A stretch of DNA of 64,000 nucleotides from Amphibiibacter pelophylacis (GCF_037688875.1 NZ_JAWDIE010000015.1:1-64000); one strand, 5' to 3'; positions 36,517-44,371 are shown, counted from the stretch's first letter. Notes: generated by a model not told the origin, from the letters alone. Translations and numbers: made by a program.

Positions 36517-36873
36517 TCAGCCGAGCTGGGCCTTGACCTTCTCCACGATGCTGCCAAAAGCGGCCGGATCATGAACAGCCATGTCGGCCAGCACCTTGCG
36601 GTCGATGTCGATGGAGGCTTTCTTCAGACCGGCCATGAACTTGCTGTACGTCAGGCCCAGTTCACGCGAAGCGGCGTTGATACGGGCGATCCAGAGCTGG
36701 CGGAAGACGCGCTTTTTGGCGCGGCGGTCGCGGTAGGCATATTGCCCGGCCTTCATCACCGCCTGTTTGGCGATGCGGAAGACATTTTTGCGGCGACCGC
36801 GGAAACCCTTGGCCAGGGCGAGAACTTTTTTGTGACGGGCGCGGGCCGTTACACCACGTTTGACGCGAGGCAT
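36517..36873 (-). CDS. rplT: 50S ribosomal protein L20
   Basis: 118 residues, canonical start MPRVKRGVTARARHKKVL and RRAKKRVFRQLWIARINAA. It is an early 23S rRNA assembly protein and in other bacteria the autorepressor of its own operon. It follows rpmI after 26 bases. Confidence 0.98.
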   Translation of the reverse strand: MPRVKRGVTARARHKKVLALAKGFRGRRKNVFRIAKQAVMKAGQYAYRDRRAKKRVFRQLWIARINAASRELGLTYSKFMAGLKKASIDIDRKVLADMAVHDPAAFGSIVEKVKAQLG

Positions 36874-36899
36874 GTGATTACTCCTTCAGCAGTGGTGGG

Positions 36900-37103
36900 T
36901 TACAGACCGGCAAACGGCAGCATCTGTGCGATGTGACCCATATTGGTCTCATGCACATTGGCCGGGCCGCGCAGGTGGCGTTTGTTCTTGGTGGTTTTTT
37001 TGGTCAGAATGTGGCGCTTGAACGCCTGACCGCGTTTGACCGTGCCGCCCGGGCGGACGCGAAAGCGCTTTGCGGCGCTTTTCTTGGTTTTCATCTTGGG
37101 CAT
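36900..37103 (-). CDS. rpmI: 50S ribosomal protein L35
   Basis: 67 residues from MPKMKTKKSAAKRFRVRPGG, the family start; upstream extension of the frame is not coding. GAACGAGAG precedes it. It is the first gene of the block, because infC, its usual upstream neighbour, is absent. Confidence 0.97.
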   Translation of the reverse strand: MPKMKTKKSAAKRFRVRPGGTVKRGQAFKRHILTKKTTKNKRHLRGPANVHETNMGHIAQMLPFAGL

Positions 37104-37296
37104 GGATGTGCTCTCGTTCAAACCGGATCCAGGCGAGCACGGAAGGATGAATTCACCGCACTGCTTGCATGGCCTGACCCAGCGATTTATGCAAGTTTTG
37201 CGGTGGACCCAAAGCTCCCGAAAGCGCCTCAGACCCACCGATGGCCTTGCTGACCAAGCCCAAGATTATAAGGGCTTTTTGCGGCTTTAGGGAAAG
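37104..37296 (-). promoter_or_regulatory. Promoter and ~160-base leader of the rpmI operon
   Basis: On the minus strand a perfect TATAAT (37270-37265) follows the phoX-like stop by 27 bases; the -35 is weak. The resulting leader of about 155 bases contains an inverted repeat CGGTGG/CCACCG (37201-37240) that encloses further partial pairing. It could be an L20-responsive leader. The same TATAAT lies in the loop of a plus-strand hairpin AAGCCC-N10-GGGCTTTTT (37256-37280) that looks like a terminator but has no plus-strand gene before it. Confidence 0.5.
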
Positions 37297-39240
37297 TCAG
37301 AGCTGCAGGCCACCGTCGCTGGTCAGATAGCCCACCGCCGCGCCAAAGCGGTCGCGGTAGCTGGCGCGCACCAGCGGGTCGAGCACGGGTTTGACCTTGT
37401 CGTGCAACGGTGATTCCCAGTCGCCGGGGTGCTGGAAGTTGCTCATGATGTAGGTCCAGCCGTTGATTTCGTCCACCGCCTGCAGGCCGGTGGATTCGGC
37501 GCCTGCGGGCACGGAGAGCAGGCGCGCCAGCTCCTTCGTATCGACGTTGTAGGCCCACAGGAAGTTGTTGACGTGCAGGCCGCTGTCCTCGCCGATGAAG
37601 AGCGTGCGCATTTTCCCGGAGAACTTCAGGTTGTCCGGATTGGCGATGCGGCTGGCGTCGGCCAGGTTGCCCAGATCGTCGGCGCTGGCCAGATCCACGC
37701 CGGTGATCAGGGCCTGCAGGCGTACGGGCACCCAGCTGCTCTCGATCGCCAGGCCGCTGGTGTCGGCCTGACCACTGTCCAGGGGCAGGGCCATGACGGC
37801 GCCCGCATTGAGCGCGGCGGACAGGCTGACGCGGCTGGCGTCGTCGTGGCGGCTGCTGGTGGCAACCATGGAGTCCTTGCAGTAGGACAGCGCTGAATAC
37901 ATCACCTTGTCGGCGATGTTGACCGTGGTGCCTTCCATTTTGCTGAAGCCCAGCGAGCCGCCCACCAGCGCGGCGTAGCGGTGGGTTTCCAGGAAGGCGG
38001 CGGCTTTTTCCATCCCCGTTTTGAGCTGGACCCAGTTCCTGCGACCGCTCACAGTGATGCGGGTGAAGCGGGCATCGCCCGGATCGCTGGTGCGCACGTC
38101 CATGATGTCGGCGGCGGTGATGCCGCCATCGACCAGGGCGCGAATCTCGGCGCTGGTGGCGTGGCCCAGACGGATCCACTTCAGGGCGGTGGGCGCGGCG
38201 GCCGGGTCGACGCTGACCAGCGGCGCGGTGAGCTGCGCGACATACAGCGTGCCCGCCGACAGATCGCGGGCGGTGTCGGCGATGAACATGAAATAGCCGC
38301 CGCTGGTGGCGTCGTCGCCCATCAGTACGGTGCGCTCGTCGGGCATCACCTGGACCAGCTCGTGCGAAATCCGGCCCATGCAGTAGTGCTTGCTGATGCG
38401 GCCCGTGCCGTCGGGCTGGACGGTGACTTCCGGCATGTGGCCGTAGTGGTAGGGGTTGGCTTTGGCCGGATCGCCGTACAGGTTCTGGCTGAAACCGCGC
38501 AGCTGGGCGTTGCTGGCCTGGGTGGCGTCGGGCTCGTATTCTTCGCTGGACAGGTGCGTGCCCCAGGGCGACAGGCTGGCGCCGCAGGTGATCCACAGGC
38601 CGTTGACGCTGGAAGTGTCCACGTTGCTGTACTTCACCAGACGCAGCTCGCCGGTGGCAGGGTTCTGGTCCAGCGTCAGCACGGCGATGGGCGAGGGCAG
38701 CATGCCGTACTCGCTCTCTCCGGCCAGGTTGCGCGTGGTGTATTCAAACTGCACCACGGCAAAGACCGGGTTGCCGCTGACCCCGGCGACCTGCGCGCCC
38801 GGCACGGTCAGCAGCGAGGTGCCATCCGGGCAATCCGAGAAAAACTGCCGCGTCTGGCCCGGCACCGAGGTGTCCAGAATGGGCTGGTTGCTGATGTTGA
38901 AATAGCCCCCGGCGACGACCTGGCCGCCCTGGCCGTCGCTGACGGAATCGCCCGTGGTGAAGAAGGCGTGGTAGGCCAGCTTTTGCGTGCGCGTGCTGCC
39001 GTCGGCGTAGCGCAGCTCCAGGCTCGAGCCCACGCTGGTGGTGGCCATGGCGGCCGGATTGGCCAGGCTGGGCGCGGCCATGCCGATGAAGCGCACGCTC
39101 TGGACCGGGCTGCGGCCATCGCCGCCACCGCAGGCCGCCAGCAGGGCGGAAGCTGCGGCAGACGTGGTCAGCGGCAGCAGCGGGGCCGAGAACAGGCCTT
39201 TGAGCAGAAGACGTCGGGAGGCATCGTGGCTGGGGGTCAT
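37297..39240 (-). CDS. PhoX-like (DUF839) Tat-exported lipoprotein, predicted phosphatase
   Basis: 647 residues. The N-terminus has a twin-arginine motif (SRRLLLKG), a hydrophobic stretch and a lipobox LAAC-GGG, so a folded, lipid-anchored exported protein is expected. The body matches the PhoX/DUF839 family (GTHLSSEEYEP, GRISHELVQVMPDERTVLMGDDATSGGYFMFIAD). PhoX enzymes are Ca/Fe-dependent alkaline phosphatases; activity here is inferred from the family. A direct repeat resembling a Pho box lies 45-62 bases upstream. Confidence 0.87.
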   Translation of the reverse strand: MTPSHDASRRLLLKGLFSAPLLPLTTSAAASALLAACGGGDGRSPVQSVRFIGMAAPSLANPAAMATTSVGSSLELRYADGSTRTQKLAYHAFFTTGDSVSDGQGGQVVAGGYFNISNQPILDTSVPGQTRQFFSDCPDGTSLLTVPGAQVAGVSGNPVFAVVQFEYTTRNLAGESEYGMLPSPIAVLTLDQNPATGELRLVKYSNVDTSSVNGLWITCGASLSPWGTHLSSEEYEPDATQASNAQLRGFSQNLYGDPAKANPYHYGHMPEVTVQPDGTGRISKHYCMGRISHELVQVMPDERTVLMGDDATSGGYFMFIADTARDLSAGTLYVAQLTAPLVSVDPAAAPTALKWIRLGHATSAEIRALVDGGITAADIMDVRTSDPGDARFTRITVSGRRNWVQLKTGMEKAAAFLETHRYAALVGGSLGFSKMEGTTVNIADKVMYSALSYCKDSMVATSSRHDDASRVSLSAALNAGAVMALPLDSGQADTSGLAIESSWVPVRLQALITGVDLASADDLGNLADASRIANPDNLKFSGKMRTLFIGEDSGLHVNNFLWAYNVDTKELARLLSVPAGAESTGLQAVDEINGWTYIMSNFQHPGDWESPLHDKVKPVLDPLVRASYRDRFGAAVGYLTSDGGLQL

Positions 39241-39284
39241 GAGGTGTCTCTCAGGGTTGAAGGTGGCTGGATTGTGTGCATCGC

Positions 39285-39302
39285 CTGTGACACCCCTGTG
39301 AC
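39285..39302. promoter_or_regulatory. Candidate Pho box upstream of the PhoX-like gene
   Basis: CTGTGAC-ACCC-CTGTGAC is a perfect direct repeat with the 11-base period of PhoB sites. Read toward the PhoX-like gene the overlapping strand gives CCGTCAC-AGGG-GTGTCAC, near the consensus CTGTCAT-N4-CTGTCAY. CACAAT about 8 bases further on could be its -10 box. Confidence 0.5.
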
Positions 39303-39430
39303 GGCCAGGCTGACTCAGAGGGTGGCGATCTTCTGACCTCGCGCTCGCGACATATCCTGGCGGACTCAGTGGGAGTATTGGGTGCAGCCGCAGCCGTTAC
39401 TGATTCGGACCCCGGCGTGAAAGGATGACG

Positions 39431-40249
39431 ATGAAACACGATTTTGGAGAGCGCATGAAGCGCTATGAAAGCGCAGAAGCGGACCGGCGTCTGATGCCGC
39501 TGCTGCCGGTGCTGGCACGCATAGACGGGCGAGCCTTCCAGCGCTTCACACGTGGCATGGCGCGGCCCTTTGACCCCGGTTTCTCGGCCTGCATGGTGGA
39601 CACGACGGCCGCGCTGGTGCGGCACACCGGGGCCTGCATGGGCTACACGCAGAGCGACGAAATCACGCTGGCCTGGCACAGCCGCACGCCACACAGCCAA
39701 ATCTGGTTTGATGGCCGTGTGGCCAAGATGACAAGCCAGCTTGCCGCCCAGGCGACGCTGATGTTCTACCGCCTCGTGCTGGAGCGCCTGCCGCAGTACG
39801 CTCACCGGCTTCCGACCTTTGATGCCAGGGTGTGGAATGTGCCGAACCGCGCCGAAGGGGTGAACGTGTTCCTGTGGCGCGAACAGGACGCGACGAAGAA
39901 CAGCCTGAGCATGGCCGCATCGGCTCACTACAGCCACAAGGCGCTACTGGGCAAGAATGGCGCGCAAAAGCACGACATGCTGCGCACCCGGGGCGTGAAC
40001 TGGAACGACTATCCGCCCCTGTTCAGGCGTGGCGCTTATGTTCAGCGGCGCATCGAGGCTGTGCCGTTCAGCACCGAAGAGCTGGATCGCCTGCCACCGC
40101 AGCACGAGGCCCGCACGAATCCTGCGCTGGTGGTGCAGCGCTCCGTATACCGCGTGCTGGCCATGCCGCCGCTAGGAACAGTGACGAACCGAGAAGCGGT
40201 CATTTTTGATGGGGCGAAGCCGGTGGTGGATGAACGGCTGGACGTTTGA
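39431..40249 (+). CDS. Bacterial Thg1-like protein (tRNA 3'-5' polymerase family)
   Basis: 272 residues. The Thg1 palm motifs are present: ARIDGRAFQRFT (D32, R34) and YTQSDEITL (S76, D77, E78), supplying the metal-binding carboxylates; DARVWNVP, KNSLSMAASAHY and LRTRGVNWNDYPPLFRRG follow as in the family. In eukaryotes Thg1 adds G-1 to tRNA-His; bacterial Thg1-like proteins extend truncated tRNA 5' ends using a template. AAGGA at 39421-39425 favours the ATG at 39431 over the ATG at 39425. It borders the accessory patch and may be acquired. A weak hairpin CAGGTG/CACCTG follows the stop. Confidence 0.85.
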   Translation: MKHDFGERMKRYESAEADRRLMPLLPVLARIDGRAFQRFTRGMARPFDPGFSACMVDTTAALVRHTGACMGYTQSDEITLAWHSRTPHSQIWFDGRVAKMTSQLAAQATLMFYRLVLERLPQYAHRLPTFDARVWNVPNRAEGVNVFLWREQDATKNSLSMAASAHYSHKALLGKNGAQKHDMLRTRGVNWNDYPPLFRRGAYVQRRIEAVPFSTEELDRLPPQHEARTNPALVVQRSVYRVLAMPPLGTVTNREAVIFDGAKPVVDERLDV

Positions 40250-40401
40250 GCTCAGGTGCATTTGAGGAGACACCTGTCTTTGCTGCAGCAAAAGCGCATG
40301 ACAGGTCACATGTCACCGGCAGCGATTTATTTGGCCACGCCACGCCGTATGCCTCCAGTTTAGGGCTTTGATTGATTTTGGGTCAGGGCCTGAATTGGAA
40401 C

Positions 40402-40875
40402 TCATCTGCGCGGCGCTTGCGGCGCACCAGCTTCAGCGCCCGATTGTGCCTTCCATTGATCCCAAGGCCAAGACCAGGGGATGGCAATGTCCTCGATTAT
40501 CTCGATCTTAACGTCGTCGGCGTTAAGTATCTTGGACTTCACGTACTCGGCACGCTCGCGGCGAACAAAAGCACGGACAACCGATTTCCAGTTGTGAACC
40601 GGGATACCGAGACTGAGGAGCTGTGGGCGGAGCCGGAGGAACCACTGGTCTTCACGCTTCTGTATTTTCTCGATAAGTCCTCTCACATTGTATGCCGTGG
40701 TGACCTCGACGACCTGTATTTCACACGCGCGAAAATCTAAAGCGACGAAGTCAGGGCAACTCCACTCTCTTCCACCATCACGCAGGGAGAACTGTGGCGC
40801 CAGAAACAGGCCTTGGGCGGACAAATAGTCCATGACCAGCGATTCAAAATCCATCAGGTTATCCATACCGCCCAT
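40402..40875 (-). CDS. Unknown protein, possible PD-(D/E)xK-like fold
   Basis: About 157 residues from ATG 40875 (40866 also possible; no good ribosome site for either). No recognised family. The segment CPDFVALDF...EIQVVEVTTA has the spacing of a PD-(D/E)xK nuclease core, but a threonine stands where the lysine of ExK would be, so if related it may be inactive. The C-terminal GAEAGAPQAPRR is low complexity. Base composition is less GC-rich than neighbouring housekeeping genes, suggesting recent arrival. Confidence 0.5.
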   Translation of the reverse strand: MGGMDNLMDFESLVMDYLSAQGLFLAPQFSLRDGGREWSCPDFVALDFRACEIQVVEVTTAYNVRGLIEKIQKREDQWFLRLRPQLLSLGIPVHNWKSVVRAFVRRERAEYVKSKILNADDVKIEIIEDIAIPWSWPWDQWKAQSGAEAGAPQAPRR

Positions 40876-41002
40876 CGTCCGAGTTAACAGGAGCAGTGGG
40901 CATGCCGACGCATAAGACAGATTGAACAGCAGCTCCAAGCGGCAGCGTACCCCATTTTCCACTTGAGCAAATCAATGGTTAGCGCAACCGCCAGCGTTTT
41001 CT

Positions 41003-41103
41003 GCACAACCTTGCGCAGAAGGCTAAAGCGATGGACATGCAACTCGTGCCCTCGGAAAGCATTGCTTGAAAAACTATGAAAATCAGTTAGTTGGAGAGTT
41101 TTT
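41003..41103 (-). pseudogene. Diverged gene fragment with FRGHELHVH (copy B)
   Basis: Read on the minus strand one frame gives FRGHELHVHRFSLLRKVVQ. The fragment aligns over about 65 bases with 41764-41867. Differences in the shared FRGxELHVH stretch fall mainly at third codon positions (GGG/GGA, GAG/GAA, TTG/CTG, GTC/GTA, CAT/CAC), as expected for relics of homologous coding genes. No start or full-length gene is evident. Confidence 0.35.
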
Positions 41104-41505
41104 CTTGAGAGAGGCCACGCTTTCACGCACATGAAAGACATTCCCTTCAGGGTCGCAAGAATCACAAACGACAAAGCCTGGACCCTGCCATTGCTCCAAG
41201 AGAACATCACCGCCTGCCTCTTGTGCAGCCGATCTCGCTATTGCGATGTCTGGAACGGTAAAGAAAAACTTGATCGCCGAGCTACGACGCTGGGGGGGAG
41301 AACTGAGAGAGATAGTTGCGGCTCTATCGGCAGGAATGCGATGAAGCACAAGCTGAATGTCGGAAGATTGAAGAACGACAACTTCCGGGGACTCGTGAAC
41401 TCGTGACATGCCAAGAACAGTTTCGTAGAAACGGGCGATGCGCTGGAGATCTAGTGCGTAAATGGAAAGACCAGCGCGGGCGGGACCAGAAATTTTGTGC
41501 TCCAT
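41083..41505 (-). CDS. VOC family protein (glyoxalase/bleomycin-resistance fold)
   Basis: 140 residues from MEHKISGPARAG. The pattern is that of a VOC module: LSIYALDLQRIARFYETVLGM at the start, IKFFFTVPDIAIARSAAQEAGG in the middle and DPEGNVFHVRES at the end. Metal-binding residues of glyoxalase I cannot be assigned with confidence, so the reaction is unknown. No strong ribosome site. Located in the accessory patch between decayed sequences. Confidence 0.8.
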   Translation of the reverse strand: MEHKISGPARAGLSIYALDLQRIARFYETVLGMSRVHESPEVVVLQSSDIQLVLHRIPADRAATISLSSPPQRRSSAIKFFFTVPDIAIARSAAQEAGGDVLLEQWQGPGFVVCDSCDPEGNVFHVRESVASLKKNSPTN

Positions 41506-41673
41506 GATGAATGAGGTACGCGTTATCGGCGACGTAAGAGTTGAGGGGCCTAACGAATACAAGGGACTTCCCCGTCTCGAACTGACCGCACCGAGGTGCG
41601 ACAACCGGCGTCAAAGCGCCATGATGGGAAGTCCGTGTTTTCCATCTGTGTCTCTGTTCAGAAGGGGAAGTCC

Positions 41674-41766
41674 ATGGCTATTGTTGCAGTTGGCGTTGAT
41701 CTTGCCAAGAATGCTTTTTACTGTTCATAGTGTTGATAAGGCGGGCAAGATGGTTTTGTTCACATG
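41674..41766 (+). mobile_element. IS110-family transposase remnant (5' fragment, frameshifted)
   Basis: ATG 41674, preceded by GAAGGGGAAG, encodes MAIVAVGVDLAKNAFYCS then a stop. In the +1 frame from 41732 the sequence continues VDKAGKMVLFT then stops. Together these match the start of IS110-type transposases (VGVDLAKN...VDxxGK), including the first catalytic Asp. Nothing further of the transposase or a right end is present, so this is a dead fragment. Confidence 0.75.
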
Positions 41767-41867
41767 ACTGGCAGCCAAAGTCGTGTACATGCAGTTCGTT
41801 TCCTCTGAAATTTTCACTCTCGAATAGAATGAAAATCAGTCCGTCACTGCAGTGTTTTTTGATAGCC
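41764..41867 (-). pseudogene. Diverged gene fragment with FRGNELHVH (copy A)
   Basis: The minus-strand frame gives LIFILFESENFRGNELHVHDFGCQ. It is the partner of the fragment at 41003-41103 and starts with the same ACTGATTTTCAT. It is AT-rich and lies between HicB and the IS110 remnant. Confidence 0.35.
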
Positions 41868-41874
41868 GACACTC

Positions 41875-42207
41875 TTATCCCGCAACTCGTTCGCGCAGCG
41901 CCTCTTGGGCTAGCGTGTTGATGCTTTTGCCTTCGGCTTGTGCCGTAATGGCCAGCCGCTCGTGCAGCTCGGGTGGGATGCGCAGATTGAATTTCCCGGA
42001 GAATTGACGGCGCGGCTCAATGCCTTTCTCCTTGCACACCGCAAGGAAGACTTCGAGCGATTTTTTGAATTCTGACCGGAGTTCCTTCGGGTTCTTGCCG
42101 TAGAAGTCGGCCCCGCCGTTCAAGCCAAGAATCTCGCCACGAAACAGGTCAAGCTCCGGGTCGTATTCAATTTTGGCACTGTACCCGTCGATGTTCATAA
42201 CGCTCAT
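41875..42207 (-). CDS. hicB: HicB-like antitoxin
   Basis: 110 residues. The N-terminal half is the HicB partial RNase H-like fold (YSAKIEYDPELDLFRGEILGLNGGADFYGK), the C-terminal half a ribbon-helix-helix DNA-binding domain (FNLRIPPELHERLAITAQAEGKSINTLAQEAL). The start overlaps the hicA stop by 4 bases (ATGA). Confidence 0.9.
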   Translation of the reverse strand: MSVMNIDGYSAKIEYDPELDLFRGEILGLNGGADFYGKNPKELRSEFKKSLEVFLAVCKEKGIEPRRQFSGKFNLRIPPELHERLAITAQAEGKSINTLAQEALRERVAG

Positions 42208-42458
42208 GGTTTAACTCCGTGCTGCTCCAGCCACTTTCGGACGCTGGCAACAGCGCCCTTGTCTGTGTTTGGCGATGGGTGAGGGCGGTGAAAGACTCGA
42301 ACCTCACCAAACAGGACGACGGCCACGCGGCTGCCTTCGCGTTCGGTGACTTCGGCGCCGAGCTCAACAAAGAGCGCTTCAATGGCGTGCCATTTGACGT
42401 TGCCGCTTGTTGGCCGTCCGTAAAGGAGTTCCAGCGTTTTCCGGGAGGTCCGTTTCAT
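42204..42458 (-). CDS. hicA: HicA-like mRNA interferase toxin
   Basis: 84 residues from MKRTSRKTLELLYG. The small double-stranded RNA-binding-like fold ends in HRPHPSPNTDKGAVASVRKWLEQHG; the histidine in this region is the catalytic residue in the family. The frame can be extended to a GTG at 42479, but that lies inside the palindromic operator. Toxin precedes antitoxin, as is normal for HicAB. Confidence 0.88.
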   Translation of the reverse strand: MKRTSRKTLELLYGRPTSGNVKWHAIEALFVELGAEVTEREGSRVAVVLFGEVRVFHRPHPSPNTDKGAVASVRKWLEQHGVKP

Positions 42459-42464
42459 CTGCGG

Positions 42465-42493
42465 ATGGTACCGGTTCACGGTACCGCGCGCAA
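42465..42493 (-). promoter_or_regulatory. hicAB promoter with embedded palindromic operator
   Basis: GGTACCGGTTCACGGTACC (42467-42485) is a perfect inverted repeat with 7-bp arms. On the minus strand TTGCGC (42493-42488), a 17-base spacer and TACCAT (42470-42465) bracket it. Transcription would begin at about the hicA ATG (42458), so the message may be leaderless. Confidence 0.6.
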
Positions 42494-42512
42494 CCGCCCA
42501 GGTGTCCTGTCA

Positions 42513-43226
42513 CTACCCCCGCCCCACCAACCCTCCCAGCCCCTCCCCCAACGCCTGGCCCAGCGCGATAGGCGCTTCCAGGGGCGAGAGGTGGCCGCAT
42601 TGGGCCAGCACCAGATGTTCGGCCTGGGGGCAGGCGGCCAGCATGGCGGTTTGCAGCGGGGGAGGGCAGAGGGCGTCGTCGCGCCCGGCGGCGATCAGCA
42701 CCGGGCCTTTGTAGGCGGAGAGCGTGGCGTGGTGGTCGGTGCGGCGGCCCAGCAGCTGGAGCTGGGCGGCGTAGGCGTCCAGGCCCTGTTCCAGCGCCAT
42801 GGCGACGACCAGATCCTGCAGGGCGCGGTCGCGCAGGCGGCTGGGGTGGACGTAGCTGGACCACAGTTTGTCGCGGATCAGCCAGACCAGGCCGTGCTCG
42901 CGGGCCTGCTCCAGCAGTTCGGTGCGGCCCGCGGCGCGGCCGGGCAGGTCAGCCCCGGCGTGGCTGCTGATCAGCGCCAGGCCCAGCACGCGCTGGGGCG
43001 CCTGGGCCACGATTTCCAGCGCGGTGGCGCCGCCCATGGACATGCCCGCCAGAGCAAAGCGCTGCGGCGCCCGCGCCAGCACCAGGCGGGCCGCGTCGGC
43101 GGCGCTGGTGGCGTAGCGGCAGTCGGGCGTCAGCGCTTCGACGCCGGGGGGCAGGCTCAGGCGCTGCCACAGGCTGGCGTTGCACAGGGTCCCGGGCAGC
43201 AGGACCAGCGGCAGGGCTGCGGCCAT
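42513..43226 (-). CDS. Alpha/beta-fold hydrolase
   Basis: 237 residues. The catalytic triad is visible: Ser63 in GMSMGG, Asp184 in GRDDALCP, His212 in CGHLSPLE. LLPGTLCNASLW near residue 9 forms the oxyanion loop. No signal peptide, so cytoplasmic. It starts 5 bases after the cupin gene and is last in the transporter operon, so it probably hydrolyses an ester, lactone or C-C bond of the imported compound or of a product; the substrate is unknown. Confidence 0.85.
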   Translation of the reverse strand: MAAALPLVLLPGTLCNASLWQRLSLPPGVEALTPDCRYATSAADAARLVLARAPQRFALAGMSMGGATALEIVAQAPQRVLGLALISSHAGADLPGRAAGRTELLEQAREHGLVWLIRDKLWSSYVHPSRLRDRALQDLVVAMALEQGLDAYAAQLQLLGRRTDHHATLSAYKGPVLIAAGRDDALCPPPLQTAMLAACPQAEHLVLAQCGHLSPLEAPIALGQALGEGLGGLVGRG

Positions 43227-43231
43227 AGGCG

Positions 43232-44371
43232 TCAGCAGGCGGCCAGGGCCACGACGGCGCTGGGGGCGGCAAAGCCGTTGGCGTCGCAGCGCCAGCCTGC
43301 GCGGGCGGCGGCCTCGACCACTTCAGGGGCCCATTCGATGCGCGTGCGGTTGTCGCCGCCCGTCACCATCAACACCTGGCCCTGGCCTTGCGGGCCGGCT
43401 TCGACGCAGCTCAGGCTGCGCCAGGCGCCTTTGGGCACCGAGAAAATGTCGCGCGGGCCCAGGCGCGTGCTCATGCGCGCCGAACCCTGGTTGACCGACA
43501 CCTCCCACACGCCGTGCTGGACGATGAAAACCTGCGAATCATCGTGACGGTGCGCGTGCAGGCCGTTGCCGGGGGCGGCGCGCAGCCATTCGTGCTTGAA
43601 GCCGTGCGGGTTGGTCACCGGCGGCTCGGTGTTGCGGTCTTCCGACAGGCCGTAGCCGATCACCGGCGCCAGCTGTTTGGTGCCGCCGGGCAGGGCGCAG
43701 TCCAGGAAGGGGAAATCCGACCAGACCAGATCGCTCTGCTTGACCACGCGGCGGCGCATCTGCTCCAGCGTGTAGGGGCGCAGGCGGGTGATTTCTTCCT
43801 CGCTCATCAGCGGCAGCAGCTGGTCGTCGGGCAGCGGGTTGACCTTCAGATCGACCAGCTTGGAGTTGAGATCCATCGCCAGCCCCGTTTCGCGCGCGGC
43901 GCGCATGACGTGCGGGTTCCAGATCACGCCGCCTGTGACGTCCTGGCCCAGGGTGGTGAACAGGAAGCCATCATCGGGCCCGGCGTTGGTAAAGCCGCGG
44001 AAAATCCAGGTCGGCACGGTGAGGATGTCGCCTTCCTCGCTGACGTATTCGCCCTGCTCGCCCTTGGGGCCCCAGCGGAAGCGCCAGTGGCCCGCGAAGG
44101 TGATGAAGACTTCGGCGGTGAAGTGGATGTGCAGGTTGTTGGTGATGCCGTTGGGCATCGAGGCGCCGCCGATGTTGAAGCCGTGCGGCAGGCGCAGGTT
44201 GATCGGCGTGTGCGGGTTGGCTGACACGCCCGAACCGATCATGGTGTAGTTGTACTTGGGCGTCGAGCCGGGCAGGCGGGTGTCCACAAAAGCCTCGGAA
44301 TCGGACTTGACGTCCTTGAACAGGATGGTGCGCTGCTGGAATTCGGCGGCGGAAACGATCACGTCTTGCAT
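43232..44371 (-). CDS. Double-cupin protein of unknown function
   Basis: 379 residues from MQDVIVSAAEFQQ; an upstream start at 44446 is less likely. Cupin 1 has H81-x-H83...E87 (LHIHFTAEVF), cupin 2 has H272-x-H274-x-H276 (LHAHRHDDSQVF). In both, motif 2 has arginine where the third histidine usually stands (VPTWIFRGF; VPKGAWRSL), so metal binding would be atypical. Bicupins include ring-cleaving dioxygenases and isomerases; none is a clear match. Its place between the ATPase and the hydrolase ties it to use of the transported substrate. Confidence 0.7.
   Translation of the reverse strand: MQDVIVSAAEFQQRTILFKDVKSDSEAFVDTRLPGSTPKYNYTMIGSGVSANPHTPINLRLPHGFNIGGASMPNGITNNLHIHFTAEVFITFAGHWRFRWGPKGEQGEYVSEEGDILTVPTWIFRGFTNAGPDDGFLFTTLGQDVTGGVIWNPHVMRAARETGLAMDLNSKLVDLKVNPLPDDQLLPLMSEEEITRLRPYTLEQMRRRVVKQSDLVWSDFPFLDCALPGGTKQLAPVIGYGLSEDRNTEPPVTNPHGFKHEWLRAAPGNGLHAHRHDDSQVFIVQHGVWEVSVNQGSARMSTRLGPRDIFSVPKGAWRSLSCVEAGPQGQGQVLMVTGGDNRTRIEWAPEVVEAAARAGWRCDANGFAAPSAVVALAAC

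Noticed and set aside
40960..41870. Possible integron cassettes with attC-like sites (CTAAC/GTTAG motifs near 40977 and 41091, GCCTAAC at 41550)
   Set aside because: The core motifs are not correctly paired or spaced and the repeated segment behaves like coding relics; no integrase is present.
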